DNA of 64,000 bases. Source: Moniliophthora roreri. Lineage: Eukaryota; Basidiomycota; Agaricomycetes; Agaricales; Marasmiaceae. Made by a program: the position numbers and the translations under genes. The stretch spans positions 620,001-684,000 of the forward strand of contig LATX02000187.1 in NCBI GenBank assembly GCA_001466705.2. The letters are read 5' to 3'. Of the stretch, positions 10,751 to 26,194 are shown in pieces (within the stretch, counting starts at the first letter, position 1; every line of letters starts with the position of its first letter). The notes under the pieces are model-generated. The model was not told where the DNA came from. It searched no databases and saw nothing but the letters and a program-made list of their open reading frames with translations.

Positions 10751-12336
10751 TTGGCGTCATACTTCTCCACATCCCCAACAATTTAGCCAGCATTATGGCG
10801 ACCGCCAATGTCTTTTCTCCGCAAGGGACCGTAGTCCAGCCTAGGTCAGGCCAGAAAATCGACATGAATCACCCACATTCACGATCCAGCAAGTACAATC
10901 CAGCCTTGAGCTGGGGCACATATTAGGCCTTCGACCCCAAGTAGTTCCACCACCACAAGCAGTTTGTCGTAGCCCCTCGAGCAAGCTAATAAACATGCAC
11001 CCGACTATGCGACGAGGGAGCCATCATCGTCGTCTCGTTCCAGAACACACCCAGGACTAGTCTGCTTTACAGACACCCATGGATAGAGAGGGCACTTCTG
11101 AGTCAGATATCTCTGGGGCGTCGTCAATCTTGAAACGCCTCTGTACGTTGTCGCCATCTCGCACTCGTCGTTGTACTGACATGGCTCTTCAGAGTGTTTT
11201 TGACCAGACACTTTAGATCAAAATGCTGAGGACACAAGATCGTTCTTGCTGCACTCTGTTGTGTATGGTTCGGATACCCCGTCACTAGGTTGCAGTGACC
11301 CCTGAGGAGGTAGTTGGTCCTAGTCTTGAAACCTTGTTGGTTGGTGCTGGGACGAGACGCAATTTACCTTCACGCACACTGCGAAGTTAGTTATTTTGGT
11401 GGATTGTGGTAGTATCGGTGATCGACGCTACAGTCCAGAGTGAGTCATTCCGAGTGTTTATGCTCGTCTCCGCATCTCATTACACGTGCTGTTACTCCTT
11501 TTAGCGCTCGTGAACCGTCAAGGCGGAGACTGTAAATTGCACGACTTGAAACCCAATGAGAACTTGGTAGAGCAGTCATCGGAGTGTCGGAGTCCCTGGA
11601 AGAAGAACACCAGTCTGAGGGAAAGGTTTAGACTCTGACAGAGGGTGTGTCGTCCGATCATCTGCAATTTTCTTTGCGGATACGAACAGTTCTCTAGGAC
11701 GGACCACTGTAGCTCAGTGATATGCCGGGGTTTCAATGGCTGAAACGGAAGACACGACTATCGAAGCATGGCTAGCACGTACGGAGGACTCGGTCGTAAT
11801 TGCAGATGTTGACTGAGCTGTGCATGCCAGGACCAATCAAGGAAAAGCCTTCAGAAGGAATTTGTGAGGTAGTGAGGGTGATAGATGGGGTTGAGGGAAC
11901 TTTGGTCTGAGCCTGCATCAGTTGTCTCTTGATCACGATGCCAGTGCGACGAGTTACAGACCGGGGGTCGAAGATGCTCTTAGGATGGAAGAATGCAAAG
12001 TAGAGGCTTAGGGAACGAGTTGACGATTGACGAGGGAAGACAGATGGTAACCTGTGTGAAAGTGCTTCCCGCTCGCCGTAGCTCTCTAGACAGCCAAACA
12101 TTGTTCGTGGCACGACATACTTCCCGTTTCCAATACTATCCGCCCTCTCAATGTTCGTGAACGTCCTACCAAAGTCAAATAATCGATTGTTCTTCTATCT
12201 TCAGGAGGCCCGTCTTCCATTTCCAGAGACATCACAACTCGAGAAAGTCCATTTCCATTTGCAGACCCTGAAGACCCTGAAGACATTCCCACAAAAACAG
12301 ACTTGAAGATCAACCTTTACCAATTCTTGCATCGAT

Positions 12337-12859
12337 ATGAGGCTCCAAAAAGCCAGTCAGCTCAGGATACCTTTGGCCAGAAGCACTCGCCGTCACCACC
12401 CATACCCTCGACCTGTTTATCCTGATCCTGATGAGGAGCATACCCCGGTTGGTGCAATTTCACTATTCATTGAGTGGATCTAACCTCAATCCTGGATATA
12501 GTATCAGCCTCGCATAGAGGATGACAGCCTGCTCTATTTAATATGGGTAAGTTCCAGAGCCCTACGCGCGTCGACACGTTCTCAAGTTTGCTTTCTAGGA
12601 CGCTAATCACAGACCGATTTACCATGCTCGTATCGTTGAAAACGGGAATGAGAACGAGGGCGAAGATGTTGAGGAGGGGAATAATGGGTTGATTGTGGGC
12701 GGTATTCTGCTTTTGGTGCGCATCGCTACACCGTTTTCACTCGCTCGATGTTTACCTTCTTTCGTCCAGGACTTCCTCATTGCCATGCTCTTCTTCACAA
12801 AACATGTGCTTTTCATGGGTTTCTGGTTTCGCCGAGATCAAGGAGACGATGGACAATGA
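12337..12859 (+). CDS. Small membrane protein, repeat-unit family, copy 2
   Basis: Same four-exon structure as copy 1. The ATG at 12337 begins MRLQKASQLRIPLARST. The second ATG of copy 1 is ATA here, which favours the upstream start in the whole family. Exon 1 continues RRHHPYPRPVYPDPDEEHTP, exon 2 is YQPRIEDDSLLYLIW, exon 3 starts DANHRPIYH and enters GLIVGGILLL, and exon 4 is DFLIAMLFFTKHVLFMGFWF then RRDQGDDGQ and a stop at 12857-12859. All splice sites remain usable. The product is about 119 residues with one hydrophobic C-terminal segment preceded by an acidic stretch. Function unknown. Confidence 0.58.
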
Positions 12860-12995
12860 GTGCTGCTACCCTTGCTTTTCTTGTGTACTGGTGAGCTATA
12901 CAGTTGCTCTTCATGGACATGAATACTCGCTCACTCATATTACTAGTATGGGTTACTTCTTGCTTTTGACTGCTTTCTTGCCTAGACCCGTATAA

Positions 12996-13518
12996 TGATC
13001 ATCTTTCCACGTAATCCAACAAAAATGTACATTTGCCTCATTCACTATGTATTTTATCACCGCTTGCAGACACTGTACATATCGCCTAAAGCTCACATGT
13101 TTCAGGCTCGTGTTCACAAGTTAGGGATCGGGCCTCAGGTCTCCGTCTACGTAGTTGCATAAAAAAAGAGAAGCCACAGTGAAACCCTGGCCAGTCAACT
13201 CCATTAACATTGCCCGCAAAATTCAAATGTGAATACGTATTACATTACAGTTCCTCCAAAAAGATCAAACATAGAGCGAAGCGTGTCGTCACGAGTATTC
13301 GAAACACTTCTCCATAGGAAATGAATAGAAAGGGCATTAAGTGCTCAGGTTGCAAATTACAGACCCTCATTCGACCCTACAACACAGCGTCGGGGTTCGT
13401 CGGGTAGATTGCTTGTGTACATCGTCGCACCGTAAGGTATGGATAGGTATAGAAAGATGGAAGGAGACGGAAAGGTACAAGACTGGATTGAGGTAGGTAG
13501 AGGTTGAGAAGAGTCTGC
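12996..13518. other. No recognisable gene
   Basis: Spacer between repeat unit 2 and the histone H4 relic. Nothing recognisable on either strand. Confidence 0.5.
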
Positions 13519-13963
13519 TCAAGCACCAAAGCCATAGAAGATCCTTCTGGACTTTGAGATCGTATAAGACGTCCAGGGCCGTGGCGGTCACACTGCGAAA
13601 CGATCAATAGTGAGTAGTGAGGAAGGAGTGTAACGCAGCTAACATGCTCATCCTCCACATGGTACGGTTGGATATAACAATTGCGCCCGGTGATGTGTTG
13701 TCTACTCATTGGACTCTGGTGAATCTGGCTTCAAGTCGAGACGGAACGAGAATAGATTTGGTCGACAATGCTGATGAAGCTTTCATATACGTGAGGGCAG
13801 GCCATGCTGTGATGTTGTAGATAATGTGTAGGACGGCGCACCCTGGCCTAAACGACAAGTCGGTGGCGTGTTTGGGATACGTAATGGAAAAAGCTTGATT
13901 GGGAGGGTATCTGAGAGTAACGATGAGACCTATGCTCCGTCTCGTCATATACAATCGCCTCAA
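13519..13963 (-). pseudogene. Decayed histone H4 gene
   Basis: Two minus-strand stretches match histone H4 in order. At about 13960-13860 the frame reads LLRRLYMTRRSIGLI and then SITYPKHATDL, corresponding to IRRLARRGGVKRISGLI and SVTYTEHAKRK of H4, with roughly 30 bases missing in between. After an acceptor at about 13596 comes VTATALDVLYDLK, matching VTALDVVYALK; then, after a one-base frame change, RIFYGFGA and a stop at 13519-13521, matching the H4 C-terminus RTLYGFG. The separation, frame change and missing residues mean it cannot make a functional histone. Probably a dead duplicate; the N-terminal exon may have lain near 14.1 kb but is not recognisable. Confidence 0.68.
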
Positions 13964-16030
13964 AAGATTTTGAAGCGATGATATAACCTCTTGGCGTGTT
14001 CAAACTGCAAAGTTTTCAGGTCGGTAGAGCCGCAGGCGTGCCGCGATGGCTCAATTAATGATACTCACCTCGTCCAGCTCATCATCTTCCCTTCCAACCC
14101 GCCCACTCCGTTACCAACATTTCTCATAGCAATCTTTAAGGACGTTCGCTTGTGCCAGCAGCGAACGGTGTGGATTTTGAAGACTTCGTTGGTGCAAAAT
14201 GTCCATAAAACATCGCGATAGAAGTGGGCACAGTTGAGGCCCTATTGATATCTGGGTTATCTGGGAATAGTTGATGCGCGTTCGGATGAAGAAGGGGGTA
14301 AAGTCAGCGAGTTGATCGTTGTGTAGCTGTTGGCCTTTTCGGCTGATCATCGAGGGCTGACTGAGGGAAGTGAATGCGGACCTCATTGATAGCGAAAATG
14401 GCGAATCATGGAGAGTGGAATCGTTTCCTGCTGATCCATTGGTGAAGGTGGTGAAAGGGCTAACCATGGGTGCTTATTTTGCTCACAATCCGCCGAACAT
14501 CGTCAGACCGCGGGTGAGGGTCGCGGTACTCGCGGTGTTGGCCAAATCGTACGCCATGCCCTCACCCGCCATACCCTTCACCTGTACACCGCGGTATAAC
14601 GTCGACCCGTGTGCAACCTTACCTACGATGCAATTACGCATGTGCTATGCACTACCCGCATCTACAGAGTCACAGCTAACCCTCTTTCATTCAACCCTCA
14701 ATAAGGGATCTCGAAGCTAAGATCCAGAAATACAGATCTGGTCGTTTACCTTGCTAAGTTCGTTCCCAGCCCATTCCACATCACATCCTGACGTACCATC
14801 TAGGAATCGCGCCCTTTGAATAACATACAGGCTATCCTGGAAGAACAGAAATCAATTGCTGATAGTTGTAATCATGGCAGAATCGAGGAAACAGGTCCCC
14901 AGATTGATACCATTACTCTGTGCGCGACAGGTAGACATAGAAAGTTCAGGGTATCGTTGACATCGTCATAACCAGCATCATAGCCAATTTGAGCTGGAAT
15001 GAGGTGTTAGTCCAGTTAGAAGCCAGGCAGTAAGGAGAGCACATACCAGGATGTTCTTTAGCATCTCAATACATCTAGCACCCTCGATCCAAATGACACC
15101 GTAACCTTAATACCTGCAAGCAATGCTGTATATCGAGTTGCACTTAAAGGGCTGTGTTCATCAAGTTTCGCGGGTTCACTGTGGAAGCTTGGTGATCATC
15201 GATAAGGCCTCGGCGTGACAGCTTTTTTCAATCATGAGGTCGTCTGTGCTGAAGCAACAATTTCAGATCATTCAGAAGAACTAGCAGGAGGACGAATACA
15301 CGTACCTTTCCATGCACCGAAATGAAACAGCCCATTGTTGCGCACCCCCATCTCCGTCGATACCAACCTCCGTGTCCCATCACCACATTCTTCTGATCCC
15401 GCACTTGGGTTCTTAAGTCGCGTTGCCAATTCTGAGGTGGTTCGCCACCGTAGTTTAGGCGTCGCTCATGCCAAACATCGACAAACACTCCAAGAACTTC
15501 GAAATCGTCCATATTGGCCAACCTGGCCAATCCACTTTAGGCCAATGCGTCGCAACGTCCAATTTGAACGAATTAGCACTGAATGTGCGGATCGTCTTTT
15601 CGTGGCTCGATCGTAATTCCATGTATGGACTCAGAGTCGCTTCAAGGTCGTTGCCAACCCCCAATCGAACACATGTGCAAGTAAATCTTCTACATTCACT
15701 TGCTGCTTTGTTCATTCATACTTCCGTATTAAGGATTCGACGGTTATTTCACATCACCATGGCACATTTCCACAGTATCGCCGCTCCAGATTCCACCTCC
15801 AATACCATTTCATGTGCTGAAAACGTGCCCTCTGTCCTCGCAACTAGTCACCTTCGTGTAGCCTTCCGCGTCTACTTCAGATCAAGTTTGTAATGCGCAC
15901 CAGGGCTTTGGTCGAATGTCCTGCATATTCATCCTCAAGCCCGACGTGTGTTGGAGTCCCAGTGCTCAAATTTTCACGATTCCATATAACATAACGCATT
16001 ACAACTGGTTCATTCAGTCAGCAACCCACG
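13964..16030. other. No confident gene
   Basis: About 2 kb with several 80-140-codon frames on both strands (14370-14720 plus, 15468-15893 plus, 15228-15530 minus). They overlap each other antisense and none resembles a known family, so no gene is called. Confidence 0.45.
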
Positions 16031-16686
16031 ATGACTTTCGGACCTCTAGGCGACCTTATTCACGGTGGTGCAGACCTGGCCTATCAAGGTATTACCCTTG
16101 GCCACCACACCTTGGATGGCGCTCTCGACAAGACAGGCGTCAGCGCTTCTATCCCGCCCGCCTTGCATGAAATCTCAGATGGCAGTCTCGGACTCCTCCG
16201 TCGAGGCATTCACGACGTCGGGTCCACTTCTGGCAATATTCTCAAATCATTCGAGTACGTTAGATGTCGTTTCTGTTGACCACAAATAGCTAAACACCTG
16301 CTTCTCAGTACTATGTCATTGCATGGACAAGACAAAGATATTGGGTAAGTGTCGCAAACGCGAACGTACCAGCTGCCAAATCCACTCACCTGGTATCTCA
16401 GTGGAAATCTGCGAAACCCGCGAGGGCAACAGCTGCAGCACCAAGGAAATCATCAAGGCAACGGAAGGCCAAAATGCAAGGTAAAACTGTCCCTATACCC
16501 AAAGATTTTCGCTGTCAACTGACCCGGATGTAGAAATGCAGGGTACGGCCGCGCATGTCAGGATCTCAATTCTGCAGCGATTTTTGCGCTGATGCCGACG
16601 ACTATGATGAGATAGAGTCCAGAAGCCCGTCTCGGCGCGAGACACGAAGGAACTCGTCTCAGCGACGTAATCGCGGTCGGAATTGA
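16031..16686 (+). CDS. Small protein with C-x2-C...FC-x3-C motif
   Basis: Four exons assembled by eye. Exon 1 starts MTFGPLGDLIHGGADLAYQG, continues through LDGALDKTGVSASIPPALHE, and ends near residue 75. Introns with normal borders follow at about 16256-16309, 16345-16400 and 16482-16533. The last exon gives CKKCRVRPRMSGSQFCSDFC, a four-cysteine pattern resembling short zinc-binding motifs in other fungal proteins. It then gives an acidic patch ADADDYDEIE and an arginine/serine-rich tail ending at TGA 16684-16686. Total is about 155 residues. No enzyme domain is seen. The tail suggests nucleic-acid or protein binding, but that is inference. The exon 3 frame is less certain than the first and last exons. 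Confidence 0.5.
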
Positions 16687-16869
16687 ACGCGATTCGCGTT
16701 GTGGCGATGTCAAGGCTGACTGGCAAAGCTACGGGAGCTTCGTGGGAGGTCTCCCCGAATGCAATGATTTGGGTTTCATCTTTAGTTTATAATTGTACAG
16801 TATCACTCACTGAATGAGTTCCGGCACTCGGTTGAAATAGAAACCAAAATGCCTTCATCTATATGTGCC

Positions 16870-17337
16870 TTATCGAACTTGACATGTCACATTGGTTGCG
16901 ATCCAATCCACCAATAAATGCTGTACAACTTGGTGATTACATGTTGCATCCCGGGCGCGACGTTTCATAGCTGATGTACAAGCCAGAGTAATGCAGTAAT
17001 CACGGTACTTCTTCCCAGCGTTATACATTCTGCGGTGCGTAGAGTACATTTGAATGAGTGTGCATGCAAGGTAGCCAACGAGAGTGTATGAATCAGTGAG
17101 AGCCTTCCCTGTCCGTAGGGAAGTTGTGGACTGTGTACTGGAATGAGAGTCGATCACGGTACGTTTGCTGACATGTTTTTCCAACTCGATTGGAGATAGA
17201 GTTGGAGCCCGAGTATAGGGTCCTATGCCTTTCCGTTTTAACCAGTTCATGATCTCCGACTCTGAGAGGTATGGCGGGGGTGAGCGCGCGGCATCAGGAT
17301 CCAGGATTTCCCCATAGTACTTTTCGCTCACTTTCAC
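16870..17337 (-). CDS. Hypothetical protein, start unresolved
   Basis: An open frame of about 155 codons, beginning in this annotation at a GTG because no in-frame ATG exists; an acceptor-like GAATAG just upstream (about 17365) suggests an earlier exon that I could not find. The first half has protein-like composition: KVSEKYYGEILDPDAARSPP, then YLSESEIMNWLKRKGIGPYT. The second half is less convincing. No family recognised. It could be the remnant of a larger gene. Confidence 0.3.
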   Translation of the reverse strand: MKVSEKYYGEILDPDAARSPPPYLSESEIMNWLKRKGIGPYTRAPTLSPIELEKHVSKRTVIDSHSSTQSTTSLRTGKALTDSYTLVGYLACTLIQMYSTHRRMYNAGKKYRDYCITLACTSAMKRRARDATCNHQVVQHLLVDWIATNVTCQVR

Positions 17338-17975
17338 AACCTTCCGCGGTCGATTCCAGCCATTCTATTCAATTCAATCACTTGATCATAGAGTATAAAT
17401 ATATCACATTAATCCTTGTCGGTTATCATGTGGGCTTCTGCAAATTATGATTTTTGGCAAAAAATTCCAGCAAATGGAAAGTGAGAGGAGGGTTCCAGAC
17501 CCCTGAAAAGCGAGCCACTAAAAATGTTATACTAGTCTTCAGATGCACAGAAAATGTGGAGAGTAGGGTGATTTCCTGATGGGCCCCCGCCCACCCGCCC
17601 GAAAAATAGCCTTTATTTTTCACAGCATGTAAAACATTGTTTTTGAGGGTAATCTTGATTTTCTGTAATTCCTACAACTTGCATCATGACCTTCAAAGTA
17701 CATAGACATTTCGCTCATAAATGTATGTACCTAGGATAAATTTTGGATAAGGCTACGGGGCCTTGTGGAAGCCAAGCAACGGTTTGTCCCGTTGGCCGGT
17801 AGATGCCTGTACAAGAGACTCGCAAGGAGCAAAACTACGTATGCAACTGCAAATCGATCCCTCATATGAGAACGTGGCGGAGTGAGCCACGCTGGCGGGT
17901 AAGTACACCCTCGAGAGCAAGTTCACGATGTTTGCCGTTTACATAATCTCCAACTGTCTGTTTCTTCCACTCATT
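17338..17975. other. No recognisable gene; PRP43 copy 1 upstream region
   Basis: AT-rich near 17390 (TATAAATATATC). It holds only a 65-codon minus-strand frame at 17426-17623 with no recognisable content. The last 200 bases must contain the promoter of PRP43 copy 1. Confidence 0.45.
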
Positions 17976-20770
<2,795 letters not shown>

Positions 20771-22784
20771 CGATCTAGAGATGGCTGCTGTACTGTATTC
20801 TGGAAGTAATCGTTTTGTATCAATTGAAGTAGCAGAAGCTGGAAATGTTCGAGTTGTCCCGCATTGACCTGTAGTTGGTGCAGCTACGATTTGCATACAC
20901 TTGGAGTACCCATAATACAAGCACGCCAACTGTACTGTGCTTGACTGCACTACGTCGCAGAAGCGGTTTGATTCGGTGCCCACCCGCGCTCCTCCAATAA
21001 CCTTAAGTAAGCACTCCTCTGTAAAACTTCCCGAGTCGCACTATCATTCTCCATGAACTCGAGCGGCCGATCACGACATTACTCACATCGCAGTAAATCT
21101 CAGACATTCGACAGACATGTCCGTCAACTTCAATTCGAAGACTGGTCCATCAAAATGTTCAACGTTGTTTTGCCGGTCCAACAACACGGGATAGTTGGCA
21201 AAACATCGAATATGTCCACGTCGGACCAAGTTAACATGATAAACACCACGCTCATGTGTGGTGGTGATGGTGAAGAGAGCGGAGAGAAACTGTAGCACTA
21301 TGTAAGGCGATCTGGTGACATGAGTATTATGGGAACTGTTTTATAATCAGCTCTTTTGCCAAGGTCCAAGGGATATACTCCATAGCAATCATGGGATAAG
21401 TGATACTGTCGGGCAATCCGCCCTTTAACGTAGAAATTAGACTCGTCCATATCGGGGGCGCAGTGTCTTGGACGTACAGGATGCAAGCCGTAACAATAGG
21501 GGATTGTAGTACTGCCTTGAAGGTCTCGCAGCCCATCGTCAGTGGAAAACTGTTCCCGAGCTACGCTTCCAGGAGTGCGATAGAACGACGGTCCAGTGAG
21601 TGATTTCAGTGCGATTCGTGCCGCACTATCTTCCGATGGAGAGGCGAGCCAGATTTGAAAGCGACAGTACGGTGGACTCCAGGGGAAGAGTAGGTACGGG
21701 TCGTTGCGCGAGTTAGTCTTGATACAAGACTTTGTTATCGACGCTCCAGGTATTCACCGATATCAGTGCGCGAATCTGACTTAAGGACGGGTGAGATGCA
21801 AGCTAAACTTGAAGGGAGGAGGGGATTCTGCAAGTTTCTGCAAGTGGGGGAGTAAACCTGTAATAAGTAGAAACGCAAGTTATTTGAAAGTTCTCGAAAT
21901 GGTCCGGGAGTGACCCAAGAGTGACCCGGAGTCCGGGACCATGACTAGTATCTATCTACCCATTTCCGCTACGTACCTTGGAACTCCTGCCACAGTAACA
22001 AGCGTAAGCTGGGTCTAGCACCCGCAACGCGAAATTGTTCATCGACAACAGACGTCGCTGCTCGAGCTACCAATCACGCGGTGTGAACATCATTTGGAAC
22101 ACTTGTGGATAGAACCCATCTCCAAGGGATCATTCTGGATGGTCAGTTCAGATTCTGGCCCCCTCGAAATCTTGAACTGAAAACTCCTCCAGAAAAATTT
22201 CATGCTGTGCAGCTATGCACGTTTGTGGTTGGATACAAAAGAACGGCTTCTTTGCAAAGGCCCCCGTTGGACCCTTTGCTTCATCAGCCTATTATGGTAG
22301 CGATGGGTCTGTTGTAGTCCCTTCAACTGTGGAAATGTTCAGCGATCATGTCTCCCTCGGTTTCTTCAGCAAATTCGGATCCAGGATAGATTCCCGCGTC
22401 TTACAACGGGCGGAGTGGAGTCCCGAGTATGTACGGTGCTGTTTGAGTACATCACCACACGGCCGTGCTTTGTTACACACTCAATCATTGGAAAGCGAGG
22501 AAGAAAAGACGCACGCACCTTCAAGTTGAGCAACTACTCATCTACCCCAAAGCTCATATCACACATTACGCCCTTATTTTCTGATTTCTCACTTTGTCTC
22601 TCGTCTTTGTGTACTTTCGACACTCAGCACCTTGAAAATGCAAAGAAGCGCCTCGAGTCAGTTATCAACGTTTCGGATATGCTCCTTCCGAGGGTTCTGA
22701 CTTGAGCATATATCGACCTTCGTAGATATGGAAGCGCACTATACGTTGTGTTTGGTATGGGTTTTGAAAGACTCGTGTCATGGG
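20771..22784. other. No recognisable gene
   Basis: Between PRP43 copy 1 and block A. Short frames only, for example 22215-22529 plus. Nothing recognisable. Confidence 0.5.
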
Positions 22785-23087
22785 CCGGACTACATTGTAA
22801 GTAATGCTCGTTTGCAAGGTTTAAGACGGTATGTACAATCAAAGGATTCTGGTATCATAGACGAGAAGCTTTTTCAACAAACAATCCCGACTGTTGAGTG
22901 GTGGAAGCGAGAGCGACTAATATACAGTGAAAAATGAATAACGTGAGCATACGCGCGGTTTTGTGTCGAGTCTGAGCAGAAGCGTCTCATAACAAAAGCG
23001 TCCCTGTCCAGTGCAACACCATATGAATATATGCCTCCAAGAGAGTAGTCATACAACTCACTGGTACAGAGGGAGAACACAGTATGT

Positions 23088-23640
23088 TCATTCGCCATCG
23101 CCTACCCGACCACCACGGATCAGGAATCCTACGAGAAGGATTTGCCTCATGAAGAAATAGAGAGCGACAAGAAAGTCCTGTACAGGCAAAGTTGAGCGTT
23201 GAGCAAGCTACGGAGGAAGCAGAGATACGTACCAGTAACGAAACACCATCCACAACCAACCCATTATGCCGTTCTTCAATGCCCTCTTCTGCGTTATTCT
23301 CTTCCTTCGCATTATTAGCTCCGATAGCCGGAGCCTGGACGAGTGGAACTGGTCCTTGTTTCCTTCGCTCAGCGTCCTGAGGCAAACATAAGAAAATGTG
23401 AAAAGCTGACATGTATAGAGCATACCCGTATCATAACTAGCAGACTGTCGTCGTCTAATCGAGGCATATACTGTCCGCATATCTTTAGGCAAGATAGACG
23501 AATAGCGAACTTGTACTCACTATCTCTTCGTCGTAGTCGGGATAAACGGGGCGAGGGTATGGATGATGGCGGCGACGAGAAGAGCTTTTGCGAGCTGAGG
23601 ATCTTCTGAGTTGCAGGCTGGTTTTGTGTTTTAAAGCCAT
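23088..23640 (-). CDS. Small membrane protein, repeat-unit family, copy 3
   Basis: Four exons, about 132 residues. The ATG at 23640-23638 begins MALKHKTSLQLRRSSARKSS, then RRRHHPYPRPVYPDYDEEI. After a 50-base intron exon 2 is YMPRLDDDSLLVMIR. Exon 3 is DAERRKQGPVPLVQAP, IGANNAKEENNAEEGIEE and NGLVVDGVSLL. Exon 4 is DFLVALYFFMRQILLVGFLI then RGGRVGDGE and a stop at 23088-23090. Intron positions and phases match copies 1, 2 and 4. The hydrophobic segment spans the exon 3-4 junction and lies about 10 residues from the C-terminus, preceded by an acidic, asparagine-rich stretch. Function unknown. Confidence 0.6.
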
Positions 23641-24537
23641 ACTGCGGGGATACGTAGTCGGTGAGACAAAGGAGAAAAATGGAAGTTGCGAGAATATGAA
23701 TCGGGTTCGTGCTGTTGTGTTTGGCACCCGTTGCTCAGTCGCACATGACGGCTCTGATGGCTCACTATTCAAAACAGGGAATTAGCAAAATGCGATTTTG
23801 CTATAGACCATTCAAAAGCCAGGAGGGCAAACGGTAGAGGGGACAGCGACTACTGTACACGACCGGGAATCGTGTATGGTGGTTGCTATTGGCTGTATGG
23901 TGAGACTGCTGAAGCTGTGCCTTCACTCATCGCACGCCGCCAGCTACTATCGCTCTGCAGCGCAATTCTGTTCCCTACGCATGTCATGCCGTCCCCTGCA
24001 TCCTTCCTTAACATTTGCTCCTCGGAACTGATGGACACGACAACTGTCAATCGGGAATGCTGTAGCCTGGGACTGGATACTCCTGAACCCCATTCACGGC
24101 ACCCGCGACCACTGCTGCCTGACTTTTTCGCCTAGATCTCTCATGAGGCCTTCCACCTGAACCCTCTCTACATGGACAGGTCAATGTAGACCCTTAGGAA
24201 CGCATAGCCTGCCGTTCCAACCCTTCGCGATCACTGCATTACGAGTTGGCCATCGAAAAGGACCGCAATCCGACAAACTTGAATTTAGGGTTGAATCGAC
24301 AATAGCTGTTGTTAGCCTTTGGTGCTGCGAAGTTCCAGACAATCTGCCGACTGCGCTGTCGCCATCCTTCGCGATACGCCTCCGAATAATCTTTCGACCA
24401 CCCTACTCTGTCCATTGTTCGAGATATGCTTTAGATTCCTCAGGAGCTGTAAACCACCGTCTACATGCCTACAGGCGCCAAAAGGAGTATCAGCACGTGC
24501 GATGAGCGGACGCGGTGAATTCAAAATGACTCACCTT

Positions 24538-24568
24538 GGTCAAGTACAAGGTCAAGTACAAGGTCAAT
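24538..24568 (+). repeat. 12-base tandem repeat
   Basis: GGTCAAGTACAA is repeated twice, followed by a partial third copy. Unit 4 has a single copy at the equivalent place, so it is a recent expansion. Confidence 0.8.
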
Positions 24569-25251
24569 CACTGATAATACCACAGTGCACCAGAAAAACG
24601 ATTTGCAGCATGCGTGTATATGAAATGTGTCCCCGTATCAGCACTAGCCTGCGCGACATCAAGACTAGAGCGATTTGCCTCTTCAAGAATCACTGCAACC
24701 TAGTGGTGGGGCGTCTGCAGCGATACGCAAGACAGTGTGCAGCAAAAACTATTTCTGTGCCTCCAGCATTTGGTGCCATTGTGTTTGGCCGGATAACCTC
24801 TGATGCGTTATGTTAGTACAATGGAGAGTACGAGATGACGACGACGTACGGAGGGTGTTTCAAGACCAACGACGCCACATATAGTATCTAAGCAGCTAAT
24901 GCTCTCCATTCATGGGTGTCTGTAAATCAGACGAGTCCTGCGTGTTCTCTGGAACGAGATGATGATGGGTGCCTCGTCGTATTTTCTGCGTGCCCTCTCT
25001 GCATGCCGAGTTCATGTTGACTAGCCTACTCGAGGGACCAAGGGATTCGTTGGCTGTGATAATTCTAGGAGACTCTGGACATCGACCCAGATTGTGCACC
25101 AGCTAAAGGCTGGGTTTTGGATTACTAGAAGTCATCGACGCATGCCGATGATTTAATTGAACTATGGCCCTCTTGAGGAAAGCTGTTCCCTATTGCGTTG
25201 CAAGCTGAATTATTGGGTCAAGAATTTGGTGTCAAAAGGGTGCGTTAGTTT

Positions 25252-25281
25252 GGCGGTGGTGGTGGCGGTGGTGGTGGTGGT
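25252..25281 (+). repeat. GGT trinucleotide microsatellite
   Basis: GGT/GGC run, reverse-complement counterpart of the CCA runs in repeat units 1 and 2. Confidence 0.85.
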
Positions 25282-26194
25282 CACGGTTGAAGGACCGTGA
25301 TCGACTACAATGACGGTCCACGGAGCCAAATTTCGGCTCTGTAGTCGGTAACGATGGCAAATGACCCCGTATATCTTGCCTACTTGCCCACCTGCCCACT
25401 GCTGCGTCCCCCAAGATGCTGTACAGAGTGAGAGCCTGTGGAAGGGACAAGTCTGAAGTCCAGCAGAAGATTTCGGCACCGCAAGTGGGACTTACTCGAA
25501 GCAATGAAGATTCGGTCAGTGAATTCCGTCTTGTATCTCTAGACTCGGACTATTATTCTCTCAATTCACAGGTCAGTTTTGTAGTCTGAAATCTCAGCAT
25601 AAGAAACCAAGCTATGTACGGATTCTTCCAATCTTGAATCGTCCTTGAACGAAACGCGTTGCTTCCTGACTGCTTCCTTGCCTTGCGCTGCTTTCCCCGC
25701 ATTCAGGGTGTGTTTAAACTACAGCCCGCCGCTACAGTTGACCATTCGCAAAAACGGCTTTAGCACTGTCTAGCTGATTTTTCTCTAGAAAATCCACGAG
25801 GCATGCAAAAGACAAGTCACTCTATCGTATCGCCGCCGTCACCCTTGCGCCTTTCAAGCGCACTCACGTACTTTTCCACCTTTTTCCATTCCAGCAAACC
25901 AGCCCGCAATCTCCGAGAGTGCGCCTTCAAGAAGACTAGCAACCAATAGCAAGTAGACGACGAACGTCCTCGGGTGGGACGTATCCCAGAATCAGTCATA
26001 TGAAAGAGTCGTAGGTTCACTGTTTTGTTCATGGTCAATTACGCTCGCTCAGTCAACTTCACCCTTCACAGGAAACGGAGGATCATTGATCATGGGCAAT
26101 GTTCCCTTCAAGCACTGAATGTATATACAGTACAGTACCGGCTACATATTGACCGTGGCTTATACACCATGCTCAAAAATGCAGGCATGAAGGC

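Larger units (their letters stand above)
10415..12995 (+). repeat. Repeat unit 2 (about 2.6 kb)
   Basis: Second unit, same orientation as unit 1 and about 8.9 kb downstream. It keeps the CCA run (10731-10750), the GAGCTGGGGCACATATTAGG stretch, the GGACTAGTCTGCTTTACAGA block and the small membrane protein gene. Similarity starts at about TCCTAAAAGCTGAG and ends at TTGCCTAGACCCGTATAATG. The upstream non-coding part has accumulated many point changes and small indels relative to unit 1. Confidence 0.75.
22910..25500 (-). repeat. Repeat unit 3 (reverse orientation)
   Basis: Third copy of the roughly 2.6 kb unit, inverted relative to units 1 and 2. It keeps the trinucleotide run (GGT here, 25252-25281), the CATGGGTGTCTGTAAATCAG block near 24912 and the small membrane protein gene at its end. 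It is closer to unit 4 than to units 1 and 2, as expected from the A/A' duplication. Confidence 0.75.

Noticed and set aside
14370..14720. 116-codon plus-strand frame
   Set aside because: No family, no splice context, overlapped by an antisense frame of similar size.
17928..17975. Earlier ATG for PRP43 copy 1
   Set aside because: It would add a hydrophobic 16-residue leader not seen in copy 2 or expected for a nuclear helicase.
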